Shown here one piece after another: positions 42,694 through 54,342 of a stretch of DNA of 64,000 bases (the stretch's first letter is position 1; every line of letters begins with the position of its first letter). The translations under genes and the position numbers were made by a program. The stretch spans positions 21,640,980 through 21,704,979 of the forward strand of contig NC_057765.1 of assembly GCF_010389155.1 (NCBI RefSeq), in the 5' to 3' direction. Origin of the DNA: Erigeron canadensis (Eukaryota > Streptophyta > Magnoliopsida > Asterales > Asteraceae). Below the pieces are notes generated by a model. That model was not told the DNA's origin, searched no databases, and saw only the letters and a list, made by a program, of their open reading frames with translations.

Positions 42694-45324
42694 TGTAACA
42701 TCCCGAACGTTTTGATTAACGGTTGACATGAGTCATTAAGTCAACACTACGTGCCCGTTAAGTCTCCAGGAGATTTAATGTTTATGTGTGATTATTGTGC
42801 TTTATGTGTAAGGTTTTAAAGCCTTGATGATCTATGTGTTAATGTGTTTCAGATGATTAAGAGGTGTTTAATGTGTCGGTAAGTATTACCGCTAAGTCGT
42901 TTAAACCTTAAATGTGATGTTTATTAGTGGAGGGACCTAAGTGTGAGATTAGGAAAGATGATCCAGCTAATTAAGGGTTCATTAAGCCCTAATCACATTC
43001 TCATTTCAGTTCCTAGCCTATCTTTTGCAAGCCCTAGCCTCCCCCTCCAACTCCTTGATCAGTCCTCACGCGTTTTGCTCGTTTCTTGATGATTTGAAGA
43101 GGTTTTGATCTATAGTTTGCATCCTTCTTGTAATCTCCAGGTATCTGAGGTATTATCACATTGATTTCATGTCCTTTTAATCCATTGATTCGTTCCATAA
43201 CTGATCTAGGTCTTGAGAGGGTTGATTGATGTCAAAAACGTATGTTTTGATCGATTTGGTAACCTAAAACATTTGTTATTGTAATGCAAATCAAGTAGGG
43301 GTTAATCAATGATTTCATTGCATCATTATGGTCTTACAATGATGACTTTTGAGGTACAAAGGTCGTTCATAAGATTTGCGATTGTTTGGCGTGTGTTTGG
43401 TTAAGTTTTGGAGGTTAAACAATGAGGTGTATGCAGATTCGGGCGCAATACCTAGGTTGTGACGCAACTAAAATACAGTAACTTAAGTTGCAACGCAGTT
43501 TGCCCACTGCGACGCAATAACAACATAATTTTCAAATGACCATAACTTTTGAACCGTAACTCCGTTTTTGACAAATAAGTTATCTACTGAATCGTGAGAG
43601 AGTCGACTTTCTAATGGTAATGCTTTTAAAAGATTAATCTAATTTCAAAGTACTTGAAAGGTTGAATGAGTGAGTGAAGATTGAGTTTCGTCGAGTTCTG
43701 TGAGCTCTAAAGTATTAATCAAATGTTCGATGCTTCAAGCATTGTCATAAGTCATGTTTAAAGATATTTAAGCTTGATTCATGAACATAATTAAGTAGGT
43801 ACTTGTTTAGCTCATTATGGTCGTTCAATGATTATAGGTAGTCGGGAATACTTGCAAAGCTCGGTAACTTACGTTATCATTTGTTGTGCGCTTCCATGAG
43901 GTAAGATACACAGTTTTGACATGTTGAGGGTTCAACAAACAAGGTTTTCATATAATAACTTCCCCAAATGGTATGTTGTTTACTTATGGTTAATTGGGAC
44001 TACACGAGAGGTGATATGGGCTATGTATATGCATATTGAAGCCTGAAATACTACCCCAAAGATATGTGACGTTATGAGATGATATGATGTGAAATGATAT
44101 TAAATGCTTTGAGATGTTATGAAATACGATATGTAATGAACTATGTTGTGCAATGAAAGATAATATGTAATGATATACGATATGCAATCACATATCATGT
44201 GTAACGATATGAGATATATGATGATGTACGTGATGTAACAATGTACGATATGTAATGAAGCTTAATATGTTACATGGCGTGTACATCTAGTTCACTAGAC
44301 TTTGTAAGTTGCCATCACACGTGCACGTTTAAGGACCCAAACATTAATAAGATGTGATGTGATATGTTATTAATGTTTAGGTAATGTAAACACCTAAACT
44401 ATATGTGAGAAATGCTTGAGCTATTGATGTGAGAAGTGTTAAGCTTAACCCATACTTGCCCTTACCCAGCGAGTGCGTAGATGTGGTTGCTTGGGTGGCT
44501 TCTTACAACATAGTTAACAAGAGATGAGTAATTCCGGGTAAGCCTAACTAGCCACCAATGTCTTTGAGCATACGGACTACTCCTGGATCGACTTATCTTT
44601 CCTTAACGACAAAGATAGATTGTCGAAAGGTTTCAGCATCGAGTCGGGTGTGAGGGTTGTTGTGAGGTCTTATGACCGCCAACACTTAAACTTTCACCTA
44701 ACGTGAGATGTGTGGCTTAAGTCGCACATAATTTGATGTAAACGTAAGATATGATATGTGGTGCAAACGTGAGATGTGTGATGCTTGATGTGGACAGGCA
44801 CAATTAGGATTGATAATCCTATGATGTTTAATGTAATGTGAGATGATTTTATGCTATGGCATGTGCCTTCACGATTATAATGTATTCGTTCAAATATTTT
44901 AATGGATAAATGATTTATAAACTATGTGTTATCTTACTTAACTAATTCGTTAGCTAACACTTATTTCTTAAAATGTGTTGCTCCCTCAGGTTTAGCAAGC
45001 TTGAGCTAGATGATGATAAAGTGAGAGGCATGGGTAGATTACAATGAAGCTGGCTTTAGTTTACCCATATTAGCTTCCCATATTAGACATTTGCTTTTGT
45101 CTTGACATTGATGACTTGCAATTACTTTGATGTCGGTTGTTTTATGTAAGGCAACCGTTGGATTTCTATTTGAACTATTTATGATGACATTGCTAATAAC
45201 ACTATTTGATAAATGCACCAAACAGATTCTTTTGGTTTGGTCTTTTAAAGTTACTTCCGCTATCGTTTGACGCCGTTAGACGAAAACTTTTGGAAATCCA
45301 TACTTTTAAACGACAGATGTTACA
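42694..45324 (+). mobile_element. Chromovirus-like 3' LTR (about 2.6 kb)
   Basis: Starts TGTAACATCCCGAACG and ends CAGATGTTACA; length 2631 bp. Preceded by a polypurine tract and a decayed pol end. Large parts are homologous, in inverted orientation, to 38480-40776. Long LTRs beginning TGTAACATCCC are typical of Tekay/Del chromoviruses; that assignment is from family knowledge. Confidence 0.7.
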
Positions 45325-46340
45325 GTATTTGATAAGTTTCAATTTTGTTGGTTGAAAATAAATCTCTTGATTCTCAGTAAAAATTACCGAGTTGAGGATG
45401 GGATAAGTGTTATCTATGAAAAGAAGATAAGATTTTTTGGATTGATGAGGTGATAATCAATTAACTTAATTCCATGTTCCAACTATTAACTTTAATCCTA
45501 TTTATATTCTTATATATTATTTATAATTAATTCTTTTATAACACAAGAAAATTTTTAATAAAGATCCCATTTAATCATCATTCAATCTAGTAAAATAATT
45601 ATTTAAATGAAAAATGATCATTAATTCTCTTAATATATATTCTTAAATATAATGTAATTTAAATGTTTTCTCTTAAATTAATTAATTCTCTTATATTTAC
45701 ATTTTTCTTCAAATTAATTTTCCTAACTAATTCTCCAAAAGTGACAATTTTTTCCAAATTCGCAATGTATATAAAATATTTTTATTTTAAGAGTGCATGT
45801 TACATCTTCAATGAATAATATTTATTTCATGTCTTTTATGTTGCCACAAATAAACTAATTATCTTGTGAAATTCATGATAACACGGTCATAATCTAATAA
45901 GGGATATATCAGTAGGGTTTCATGACTTCCATCTACTAGCTTTTTCACACCGGTTTTGAATAAAGTTGTGTAAAAACTTTAACGTGGAATTTTATGAGGT
46001 TTTTTACTAGCTTTCTTACATAAAGTTTTGTAAAAAGTTGTGTTAAAACGTTAACCTTGAAATTAATGGGCTTTTTACATGACTTTGTCAAAATTTCTGA
46101 ATTCATTTTTTAGACAGTTGGATATTTTCATCCGTGTCAAAAAACTTGGTTTTTTTCCTTTCATTTTATACATTTTTGTTGTTAGACATGTAAAATAAAT
46201 ACAGTCTATTACCTACTTTCTAGTGTAGTTTAATTTGGTCATTCATCAAAAGAATTTAAATATGCAATTAATTTGTTCATAATTATACGGAAAAAAATTT
46301 TTTTATTTAAAAAGAATGAGTTTTTGACTGATATGTATGT
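45325..46340. other. AT-rich spacer
   Basis: No ORF and no clear element ends. Words such as TTTTTACTAGCTTTCTTACA and AAAGTTGTGTAAAAACTTT recur near 45950-46080, perhaps a small decayed duplication. Confidence 0.4.
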
Positions 46341-46410
46341 GATCTAACAGGAATTTTCATGATCGTTCAAGACATCTTGACTAATAAATCACCAAGCTTA
46401 ATGATGATCA

Positions 46411-46462
46411 TTTTAGGTCTGTTTCTCTCTCTCTTTCTCTCTTCTCTCTCTCTCTCTCTAGA
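46411..46462. repeat. CT microsatellite
   Basis: Pyrimidine run of CT/CTT units. It precedes the SINE-like segment. Confidence 0.9.
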
Positions 46463-46559
46463 GAGCCGTTGGGAGCTTTCGCAGCTTCTCTTTGAGATCG
46501 AGAGTAGATCTGAGATTGAGACTTCCCCCTTTTCGGCTTGTCTCCGTCTTGCTGTCGAG

Positions 46560-46705
46560 AACTTTTATACGGGGTAAAACCCTAGGTTAGAGGTCCTTCT
46601 GAACCAATCTCCCTACCTTTGTGTATGGGTAAAGCTGTCTACATCTTACCTCCCTCAAACCCGGCTGCTTTGCCGGATTGAGTACCGTTGTTGTTGTTGT
46701 TAATG
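46560..46705 (+). mobile_element. SINE 3' part with TTG tail
   Basis: Contains CCTTCTGAACCAATCTCCC, GGGTAAAGCTGTCTACATCT and TACCTCCCTCAAACCCGGC, then GGATTGAGTACCG and a TTG repeat tail. This is the widespread eudicot SINE body with TTG tail (TS-like). A tRNA-like head is not clear, so the copy may be 5' truncated. Confidence 0.65.
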
Positions 46706-46928
46706 ATGGTTATTGGTTAACTAGCTATCCCAGTTACAAATAAAAAGATGTTATATAGTAACATAATTTCAAGTTTAATATCCAAAATTATATGTTTTGT
46801 ATAATAAATAAACAAAACTTATCTATAATATAACTAAAAGAGGAGGTCACCCATAATCACCTCTTTTAGCCTAATACTCTCTCCTTATTAATCCTCTATT
46901 TTTTTAATATTTATTTAATAATCTTTTT

Positions 46929-46932
<4 letters not shown>

Positions 46933-46962
<30 letters not shown>

Positions 46963-46963
46963 A

Positions 46964-47014
<51 letters not shown>

Positions 47015-47027
47015 TATTATTATTATT
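46933..47027. repeat. ATC/ATT trinucleotide microsatellite
   Basis: About 28 ATC units with one CAA interruption, passing into ATT units. Confidence 0.95.
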
Positions 47028-47230
47028 ATGTATACCACCTAAAAAAATTTCTCACATATTTTCAACCAAAAAAAAAATCTTACAATTGACTACCAAAAAG
47101 GTTTTTTTTTTATATAATACTTTGTTCATATTTAATTATTATTATTCTTATTACTATTTAACATTGAATTCTTATGTTATTGTTATTATTATCTCTTTTA
47201 ATTTAGTTTGTTGTCTATTATAGGTTCATT

Positions 47231-47402
47231 ATGGCTTATTCTTCAACAACAAAATATAAGACCACATTATTCTCTTGAAGATCTTAAGCCAACACATATT
47301 AACCATCATCTACGACTCCGTGTTGTGCATGTAAGAACTATTTCGGAGTGGAACAATCCGAAAAAAATTAAAACACTCTAGATGGTCTTTGTTGATGAAT
47401 TG
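47231..47402 (+). pseudogene. RPA1-like OB-fold (DUF223) gene fragment
   Basis: Starts ATG GCT TAT (MAYSS). After a one-base shift the frame reads LEDLKPTHINHHLRLRVVHV, then RTISEWNNPKKIKTL, a TAG stop, and MVFVDEL followed directly by GTATGT, a good splice donor. The pattern LRVRVV..W..SE.NNPKK.KSLEM.FVDE is that of plant replication protein A 70-kDa-like / DUF223 first exons. The shift and stop make it non-functional. No following exon was found before the retroelements. Confidence 0.65.
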
Positions 47403-47631
47403 GTATGTATTTTTCAAATTATATACTATACATTTTTTGTTTCTATTTGTTGAGCTTAACTCTAAATCGTTTAATCGAAAATTGTTGTTTGTGTTTGTAG
47501 TAACTTTAGATATAACAAACTGCAAAATTTTATTTAACTAAAGTTGAAAAAAAAAATAGAGTAAACTGGAATCAATATTTATATGGAATTAATTTTCATA
47601 TGTTTTTCTTTAACTTTTGTATTGATTAAGT

Positions 47632-47944
47632 TGTGATATTTGATCAATATATTTTGAGATTACCCCTCCATTGGACGAGTCTGAGCACTAGTATAGTAAC
47701 ATAGTTCAACTATCACCAAGATGTCTTGATGATGAAACGATTTACAAGCCTATGAAGTAACTCAAAGTTCCAACCTTCATGGTATTAAGGAAATTACCTT
47801 AGTTATATATGTATTTTATATTCTATTTATTTAATAGATTATAGAGATCTTTAGTCTTGGAGAACAAGTTGTAATTGGCTATTTAAAGCCCTCATTGAAT
47901 CAATAATATGCAAGCAATTCATTCATCAATATGGTAATCAGAGC
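47632..47944 (+). mobile_element. Copia-type LTR end with tRNA-Met-like primer site
   Basis: The segment ends ATTCATTCATCA (47928), then AT(A), then TGGTAATCAGAGC (47932-47944), which is the common Copia initiator-Met primer site TGGTATCAGAGC with one extra A. A TATA-like CTATTTAAAGCCC lies about 55 bp before the end. The left boundary (TG near 47632) is a guess. The internal region is replaced at once by the Gypsy element starting at 47961. Confidence 0.5.
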
Positions 47945-47960
47945 ATAACAATTGCTCCAC

Positions 47961-49478
47961 TGATATGTCCATTTATATGTATACTCCCATATCGTTTATA
48001 AGTCGTTTTAAGCTTAATAATGTGCAAATTGTATGTATATTCGATACTTTGATGGCATTGTTAGTGATTGCAGGCTTAGAACAGGTACATTGGTTAGAAA
48101 TGGCATTTGGAAGGTTAAAAGATGCATTAGGATAATTCTTGGACGAGTACGAGTGAAGACGAGTTGAAAAATACAAGTTTCGTGAATTCTGGAGCTTTAT
48201 GCGGCGCACAGAAGGTCTATGCGGCGCACAAGAAGAAGGAATTTTGATCAAGGAATTTGGCAAAAGTTCCTATGCGGCGCACAGGAGGGGCATGCGGCGC
48301 ATATCGGGCGCCCAAAAATAAGGAAAGTAAGGTTTGTGCGGCGCACAGACCATTTGTGCGGCGCATAAACTAGGTCGGCTGAAGGGTTTTTGATTTTTCA
48401 CTATAAATACAAGACCAAAATCCTCCCATTCGATATACAATCACCTCCAGTCGATTTTAGGGTTCTTTGGGGCAATACTCAGCAGCTTTTTCGTCCATCA
48501 AGGTCTAGGGGTTGTTCGTGAGCTTCAAGGCATTTGGTTATCGATTTTCTTAGCTTCTACTTGTTTTCTACACATTGGTACAATATGTTCTTTCATACTT
48601 TTACTCTTTGTGCTATGTTTATGATTATGAGTAGTTAAATAATTCGTCATCCACTGAGATGAAGTGATACATTGACTATGGTTGCATATTTTTAATCCAA
48701 GTTGATTTTATTAACGTTATGTCGTGATCTTAATGAATAGTTTTCTTGTTCTATATTATTGTGCTTGTTGGTGATTCTTACATGCTTTGCCGATTGTGTC
48801 GAAGTATATAAGTTTGATTTCAATTATTTGTCTATGAGTAATTGGTGCTAGTTCATGGAGTGATAGTAAACGGCATAGTAATTATAGGAAACGATTTGTT
48901 AATTGGAGTTAATAGTTGATGGTGTCACATTAATTTCAAGTAGACATAATTGTTAATACTTAACCAAAACAAATTAATTAATAGGGGTAAATCTTATTAA
49001 ACGTTGGTGGTGCCAATTTTCTAGGATTGAACTAGTTAGTTAATGGGTTTGAATAGAGTTATAAGCTTGTCGGCCACCAAGTGAGTTTCTTTGTTCGAGT
49101 CTAGGTTATCTTGTCAACATATTTGGATAGGGTCTTGATTTAAATGCAACCGGAGTTAGTGTATCACGGAGTCAAAAGTGGATGATCTTCTCATCCTATT
49201 TAATATAAGACGATTTTCTTTTCGATAAATTCTTAGGAATTTCTAATTCTTTCAATCAACTAACTTTTTAATATAAAAATCAAGATGACGTGGTGTCTTT
49301 TAAAAACAAAAATCTTTTTAGCTACTTAAAACTCGCTAGCTCTTTGTAGTCTTCGTGGAACGAACCATTACTTGCTTTAATCTATATTGCATACGGACGA
49401 GTCTACTGCCCGATTGTGTGTGGTATTCGATTCGGAGTATTTTTAAGGATTTTAATTTAACTAGATTTTCACACATCA
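47961..49478 (+). mobile_element. 5' LTR of Athila-like Gypsy element
   Basis: TG..CA segment of 1518 bp from TGATATGTCC to CACACATCA. It is followed by a primer site and gag, and matches the solo LTR at 34627-36169. It contains repeated TGCGGCGCAC words (48195-48370) and CACTATAAATACAAGACC, a probable TATA region. Confidence 0.92.
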
Positions 49479-49484
49479 AGTTTT

Positions 49485-49502
49485 TGGCGCCGCTGCCAGG
49501 GA
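49485..49502 (+). promoter_or_regulatory. Primer-binding site (tRNA-Asp type)
   Basis: TGGCGCCGCTGCCAGGGA lies six bases after the LTR. It is close to the TGGCGCCGTTGCCGGGGA primer site known for Athila-type elements. Confidence 0.85.
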
Positions 49503-49687
49503 TTAATTTAAGAGCTTTAGTTTGAGATTTCGTAGTTGATCCTTTCTTGTACTCACATGCAAGAGAGTTACTTGTTTTCTTAGGTTAATTTTCGATTTTT
49601 AGTTTTAAATTTTCTGTTTTGTTTTGTTTGTGTAACTCGGTGCATTTTACGGTTTTCTTTGTTTGTGTTTTCAAGTTTGTTTCTTAG

Positions 49688-51582
49688 TTGATGACCACAA
49701 GGGCTGCCGGTGTACCGCTAGTAAGTCCTCAATATAATCCGGGAAAAACGAAGAGACGTGGGAAGAAACCTTCTAAAACCGTTAACCTTTCACTTAGCAA
49801 AATAGATTCCTTAAACTTAAACGTTGAAGTTGAAAGTTCCATCCATTCCACACCACCGGAAAATAAACAACCAACTCCACCCAAAACTTCACCTAAAAAT
49901 TCACAACATTCAACACCAAACTCTACTCCACCCTCTACACCTCCTACTACACCTAGAAACATGGTCGAAGACATGGTTCATCCGTTTGATAGGACTATTG
50001 GGGAGAGTACTCGAGTCATTGCACCTAATAGGGGCTCGGTTATCCGTCCTCCAACCACCACTCCGAATTTCAATGTCAAGGGTAATCATTTGTCTCAGGT
50101 GAGGAAAATCAGTTTGACGGGGTTGTTAATTGGGATTCGTATGATCATGTGGAGAAGTTTGAAAAGGTTTGTCGATTGTTCAAGTATGGGGAGACTCAAA
50201 TGCCACGTGTTAAGCTTGAATTGTTTCCGTTGTCTTTCACGGGAGAGGCGGCGACTTGGTATAAGAATCTCGATGAAAACATATTTGAGACATGGGAAGA
50301 ATTGAGGGAAGGATTCATTGAGCGGTTCTTTCTGGCTCAATTGGTTGAAACAATGAAGTTGGAGATCCGGGCGTTTAAGCAACATAGTGGTGAGGATTTG
50401 GTAGATGCTTGAAAAAGATTGAAGGAGTTGATGAGAAATTGTCCCAGGCATGGTATTCGATTAAATGAGCACATTCTTATTTTCTTCCGGGGTTTAGATA
50501 GTCGCACTCAAAGGGAATTGGATTGGGCTTGTGGAGGTAACATTAACAATGTCACTTACAACGAAGCCTATAAGATTATGGAAGATATGGTTCATACAAG
50601 TGTGATTTGAGAAGCGGGTAGAACTAAACCGGATCTTGTGAAAACGGGAAGAAGAAGTGTGGCTCGGGTTGATAGTGGTGGAAGTAATGATGTTGTGGCT
50701 GAAATTAAGGCATTGGCAAGTCACATGGATAAGCAATTTGCAAGTATGGATGGTAGGTTTGGATTGATTGAAAAGGATTTGAAGACGGCGGTTGCGGGTT
50801 GTGATATTTGTGGTGATAGGCATTACACGAAAGATTGTGATAAAGCACCACGAAATGAAGAAGTTGATTATGTTCAAAATCAATATCAACCACCGTTTGC
50901 AAATCGAGGGCTATTTCAAAGGAATGGAGCTTATCAAAACCGGTACCATGGTAATTCAAATTCTAATTTTAATTCTAATGGTGCAGGAAATTATAGGTCT
51001 ACATTGGGAGCTTCATGGCAAGGAAGAAATCAAGGAGGTCCTTCGGTTCAACCGGATGAAGTTGTTGATCCTAATGCCGAGCTTAGGGATCTTGTTAAAA
51101 AGTTTATGGTTGATCAAGACAAGAAGAATGAGAACTACCGAACCGATATCACTGCTTTGAATGATAAGATGAATCAAAATATCAAAAGTCAACAAGCGGC
51201 GATCAAGGATTTAGGTGTGAGGCTTGATAGAATGGGTAATTCTAATCGTCAACAAGGATCTTTGCCAAGTAATACCGAACAAAATCCTAAGCCTTCTGGT
51301 TCAAATGATGGAGGTAATAAGTATCAACACCCGAATGTTAGGAATGAGCATGTCAATGCCATTACTACTCGGTCCGGTAAGGTAGTTAATTCTCCTATTT
51401 CTCCTCCTCTTTCTAGTGCTACTAATGTTCCTATGCAGGTTGATAGTGAGGATGAAGATGAACAAGTTGATGAAGAGATTGTAGTGGAGCCGAACCAAGT
51501 CGTGAAACAACCGGCCGTTCCACTTACATCTACTACACCGGTTGCTACACCGATAGCTAATCCGGCGGTTGTTGAGCCTTAA
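49688..51582 (+). pseudogene. Gypsy (Athila-like) gag, frameshifted with stops
   Basis: The N-terminus is read from 49688 (TTRAAGVPLVSPQYNPGK) with a Pro/Thr-rich stretch; a shift near 50098 leads into the frame with FDGVVNWDSYDHVEKFEKVC and ATWYKNLDENIFETWEEL (retrotransposon gag domain), and NCPRHGIRLNEHILIFFRGL. TGA stops interrupt at 50410-50412 (a position normally Trp) and at 50587-50589. The C-terminal part from 50638 has a single CxxC..H..C knuckle (CDICGDRHYTKDC) and an Asn/Gln-rich tail. The TAA at 51580-51582 also falls in a continuing frame (VKPYKPKIPFPQRLKKDKL follows). Nucleocapsid role by family; inactive here. Confidence 0.88.
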
Positions 51583-52132
51583 GTAAAGCCATATAAGCCT
51601 AAGATTCCTTTCCCTCAAAGATTGAAGAAGGATAAGCTCAAGGAACAATATGGTAAGTTTGTAGACATGATTAAATCGATTTATATTAATGTGTCTTTGG
51701 TTGATTTGCTTTCAGGAATGCCGAATTATGCCAAGTTTATCAAGGATCTTATAACGGACAAGAGGAAGCTAAGGCTACTTTCCTAAATGCGGAGTGTTCG
51801 GCAATTGTGCAAAATCAAATCCCTCCTAAGCTTGAAGATCCAGGGAGTTTTCTGATTACTTGTTCTCTTGATGCTAAGCTTACTTGTGATGCTTTGGCCG
51901 ATATTGGTGCAAGCATTAATTTGATGCCTTTTTCAATTTATAGGCGATTGTCTTTAGCGGCTTTAGAGCCAACTCGGATGAGCATTAGGCTCGCCGATCA
52001 TTCATTTCAGTATCCCATGGGATTGCTGAAAATTTGTGTGTTAAAGTAGGTCATATTGTCTTTTTGGCCGATTTTGTTATCCTTGAGATGGAAGAGGATG
52101 CCAAGGTGCCTCTTATTTTAGGCTGACCTTTC
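51583..52132 (+). pseudogene. Gypsy aspartic protease region, broken
   Basis: The frame from 51807 encodes LEDPGSFLITCSLDAKLTCD then ALADIGASINLMP, whose D-I-G-A-S corresponds to the retroviral-type protease active site, and flap-like RLADHSFQYPMG. A shift occurs near 52045 and a TGA near 52124 (where the family has Arg in LGRPF). The upstream part (51583-51780) links gag to protease and also ends in a shift. Confidence 0.85.
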
Positions 52133-53362
52133 TTGTATACGGCCGATGCCATCATTCGTGTTAAGGATAAGATTATTTCGTTGGGTATAGGAAATGATAG
52201 AATTTCGTTTTCAATTGATACAGCTTTGCAACATCCTTACTCTACCGATGATTCATGTTTCAGGATTGATTTGATTGACGAGGATGAAGCTTTGGAGATA
52301 GAATTGATGAACTTCTTGGACACGGATGAAGGAGAAGCTTTGCTAGCTTGTAGTGAAGAGGAGCAAGTAATGGTGGCGGATATGGTAAGAGAAATTATGG
52401 AGTTAAGCACGGATGAGTCACCACCGGAAGACGAGACTTTTGAGGAGATTGAGAGGGATGGTTTGAAGATTGAAACTTCGGTGGACAATCCACCAACCGA
52501 TTTGGAGCTCAAGCCACTTCCCAAGCACTTGGAATATGCATTCCTCGAAGGTAAGTCACTTCTTCCCGTTGTCATATCGTCATCACTTTCGGATGATGAA
52601 AAAGGTAAGTTAATGACTGTGTTGAAGGCTCATAAAAGAGCCTTTGCTTGGCGTACATCGGACATACCCGGAATTAGCCCCAAATTTTGCAAACATAAGA
52701 TTATTTTGCATGAAAATTTCAAACCAAGTGTTCAAAGACAAAGGAGGCTAAATCCTAATATGAGAGATGTCGTTAAGAAAGAGATAATAAAACTTTTAGA
52801 TGCTGGAATTATTTATCCTATCTCTGACAGTCCATGGGTAAGTCCGGTCCATTGTGTACCAAAGAAGGGGGAAATGACCGTTGTCACTAATGAACGTAAT
52901 GAACTTGTACCTACTAGAACGGTTACCGGGTGGCGGGTGTGTATTGATTATAGGAATTTAAATGATGCAACCCGTAAAGACCATTTTCCCTTACCCTTCA
53001 TTGACAAAATTCTCGAACGGTTAGCCGGAAACGAGTATTTTTGTTTTCTTGATGGTTTCTCCGGGTACTTTCAAATACCCATTGACACCAATGATCAAGA
53101 AAAGACGACCTTTACATGTCCCTTTGGCACGTATGCTTATCGTAGATGCCATTTGGATTGTGTAATGCTCCCGCCACCTTCCAAAGGTGTATGATCGCGA
53201 TATTCCAAGACATGTTGGAGACATCTATGGAGGTTTTCATGGATGACTTCTCGGTCTTTGGTGACTCTTTTGACAAGTGTCTCTCCAACTTGGACAAGAT
53301 GCAAGATGCTTGAGCGATGTGAGCGGGCACACCTTGTTCTAAATTAAGAAAAATGTCATTTC
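52133..53362 (+). pseudogene. Gypsy reverse transcriptase, broken
   Basis: The open frame 52133-53194 starts with an acidic linker, then KHKIILHENFKPSVQRQRRL, KKEIIKLLDAGIIYPISDSP, WRVCIDYRNLNDATRKDHFP and FLDGFSGYFQIPI, all RT core motifs. A shift near 53150 disrupts the segment normally reading toward LCNAP. The catalytic FMDD box (VFMDDFSVFG) is present in another frame near 53230-53260. A further TGA and a shift precede 53363. Copies DNA from the element RNA in live relatives; this copy cannot. Confidence 0.9.
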
Positions 53363-54046
53363 ATGGTTAGAGAGGGCATTGTGTTAGGTCATAAGGTATC
53401 TAGTGTGGGGATTGAGGTAGATAAGGCAAAAATTGATGTCATTGCTAAGTTACCTCCACCAACTAATGTAAAGGGCGTTAGAAGTTTCTTAGGTCATGCC
53501 GGGTTCTACCGTAGGTTTATTAAAGACTTTTCTAAGATAACCCGACCTATGACTCGTTTGCTTGAAAAAGATGTGCCTTTTAAGTTTAATTCGGATTGTT
53601 TGAAGGCATTTGAATTGTTAAAAGATTGTTTGACTCACTCACCCATTATGGTTTCTCCTGATTGGTCTCAACCTTTTGAACTAATGTGTGATGTGAGTGA
53701 TTTTGCAGTTGGAGCTGTTTTAGGACAACGAGAAGGTAATCATTTTCTTCCTATTTACTTTGCTAGCAAGACTATTAACAGTGCTCAACAGAATTATACC
53801 ACTACTGAGAAAGAGTTGCTTGCGGTTGTGTATGCGTTTGATAAGTTTAGGTCATATTTGGTGCTTAGTAAGACCATTGTTTTTACCGATCATTCAGCCC
53901 TTAAGTACTTGTTTGCTAAACAAGATGCTAAACCTCGTCTCATACGTTGGGTCTTGCTTTTGCAAGAGTTCGATATTGAGATAAATGATAAGAAAGAGGC
54001 TGAAAATTTAGCGGCCGATCATTTGAGTAGGTTAGAGGATTGTTAG
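53363..54046 (+). pseudogene. Gypsy RT thumb and RNase H, truncated
   Basis: The open frame encodes [20 protein letters not shown], then [18 protein letters not shown], the RT connection. RNase H follows: [44 protein letters not shown] and [10 protein letters not shown]. It is cut at 54041, where a Copia LTR begins, so the apparent C-terminal Cys-stop comes from the invader. Integrase and the 3' LTR of the Gypsy are absent from the window. Confidence 0.9.
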
Positions 54047-54328
54047 AGATTCAAAATAGTGCTTAGTTGTAATTTAGTTTATGAACATTTGTGTAACATT
54101 TATAAGATTGAGGGGAGCTTTTGTAAGTTTTCCATGTAATATATAAACCCCTCAATCCTTATTACTTGTAACTTTGGAGAAACACTTAAAAATTTTCCCT
54201 GATTGAATCAAATCACCTTATCTCACATACATATCTTTCTCTCTCAAGAACACACACTTACACACACTAATCACCATTGTTGAACACCTAACTTCCGCAC
54301 CGTAACACGAACTTTTCTACATGTATCA
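54041..54328 (+). mobile_element. Copia-type 5' LTR
   Basis: Starts TGTTAGAGATTC inside the Gypsy RNase H end and finishes CATGTATCA at 54328, two bases before a tRNA-Met primer site. It has a TATA-like ATATATAAACCCC near 54140. Length 288 bp. The left target site would be AGGAT (54036-54040); the partner lies beyond the window. Confidence 0.8.
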
Positions 54329-54330
54329 TT

Positions 54331-54342
54331 TGGTATCAGAGC
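54331..54342 (+). promoter_or_regulatory. Primer-binding site (initiator tRNA-Met)
   Basis: TGGTATCAGAGC, the standard Copia primer site, two bases after the LTR. Confidence 0.92.

Larger units (their letters stand above)
46822..47402 (+). mobile_element. Helitron 5' end carrying an RPA/DUF223 gene fragment
   Basis: TCTATAATATAACTAAAAGA at 46822, preceded by A, is a typical plant Helitron 5' terminus. About 400 bp inside lies an RPA-like coding exon (47231-47402), cargo often found in plant Helitrons. The 3' end is not seen; the element appears to be interrupted by retroelements from about 47630 onward. Confidence 0.55.

Noticed and set aside
42689..45329. GTAAT / GTATT flanks suggesting the 42694-45324 LTR is a solo LTR with a TSD
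   Set aside because: A polypurine tract and a decayed chromodomain-like pol end lie directly upstream, so it is better read as a 3' LTR. The near-match of flanks is probably chance.
46933..47027. CRISPR-like or coding repeat
   Set aside because: It is a simple ATC/ATT microsatellite without spacers.
49729..51648. Minus-strand frames of 60-131 codons
   Set aside because: They are antisense to the Gypsy gag, which is well supported by domain motifs on the plus strand.
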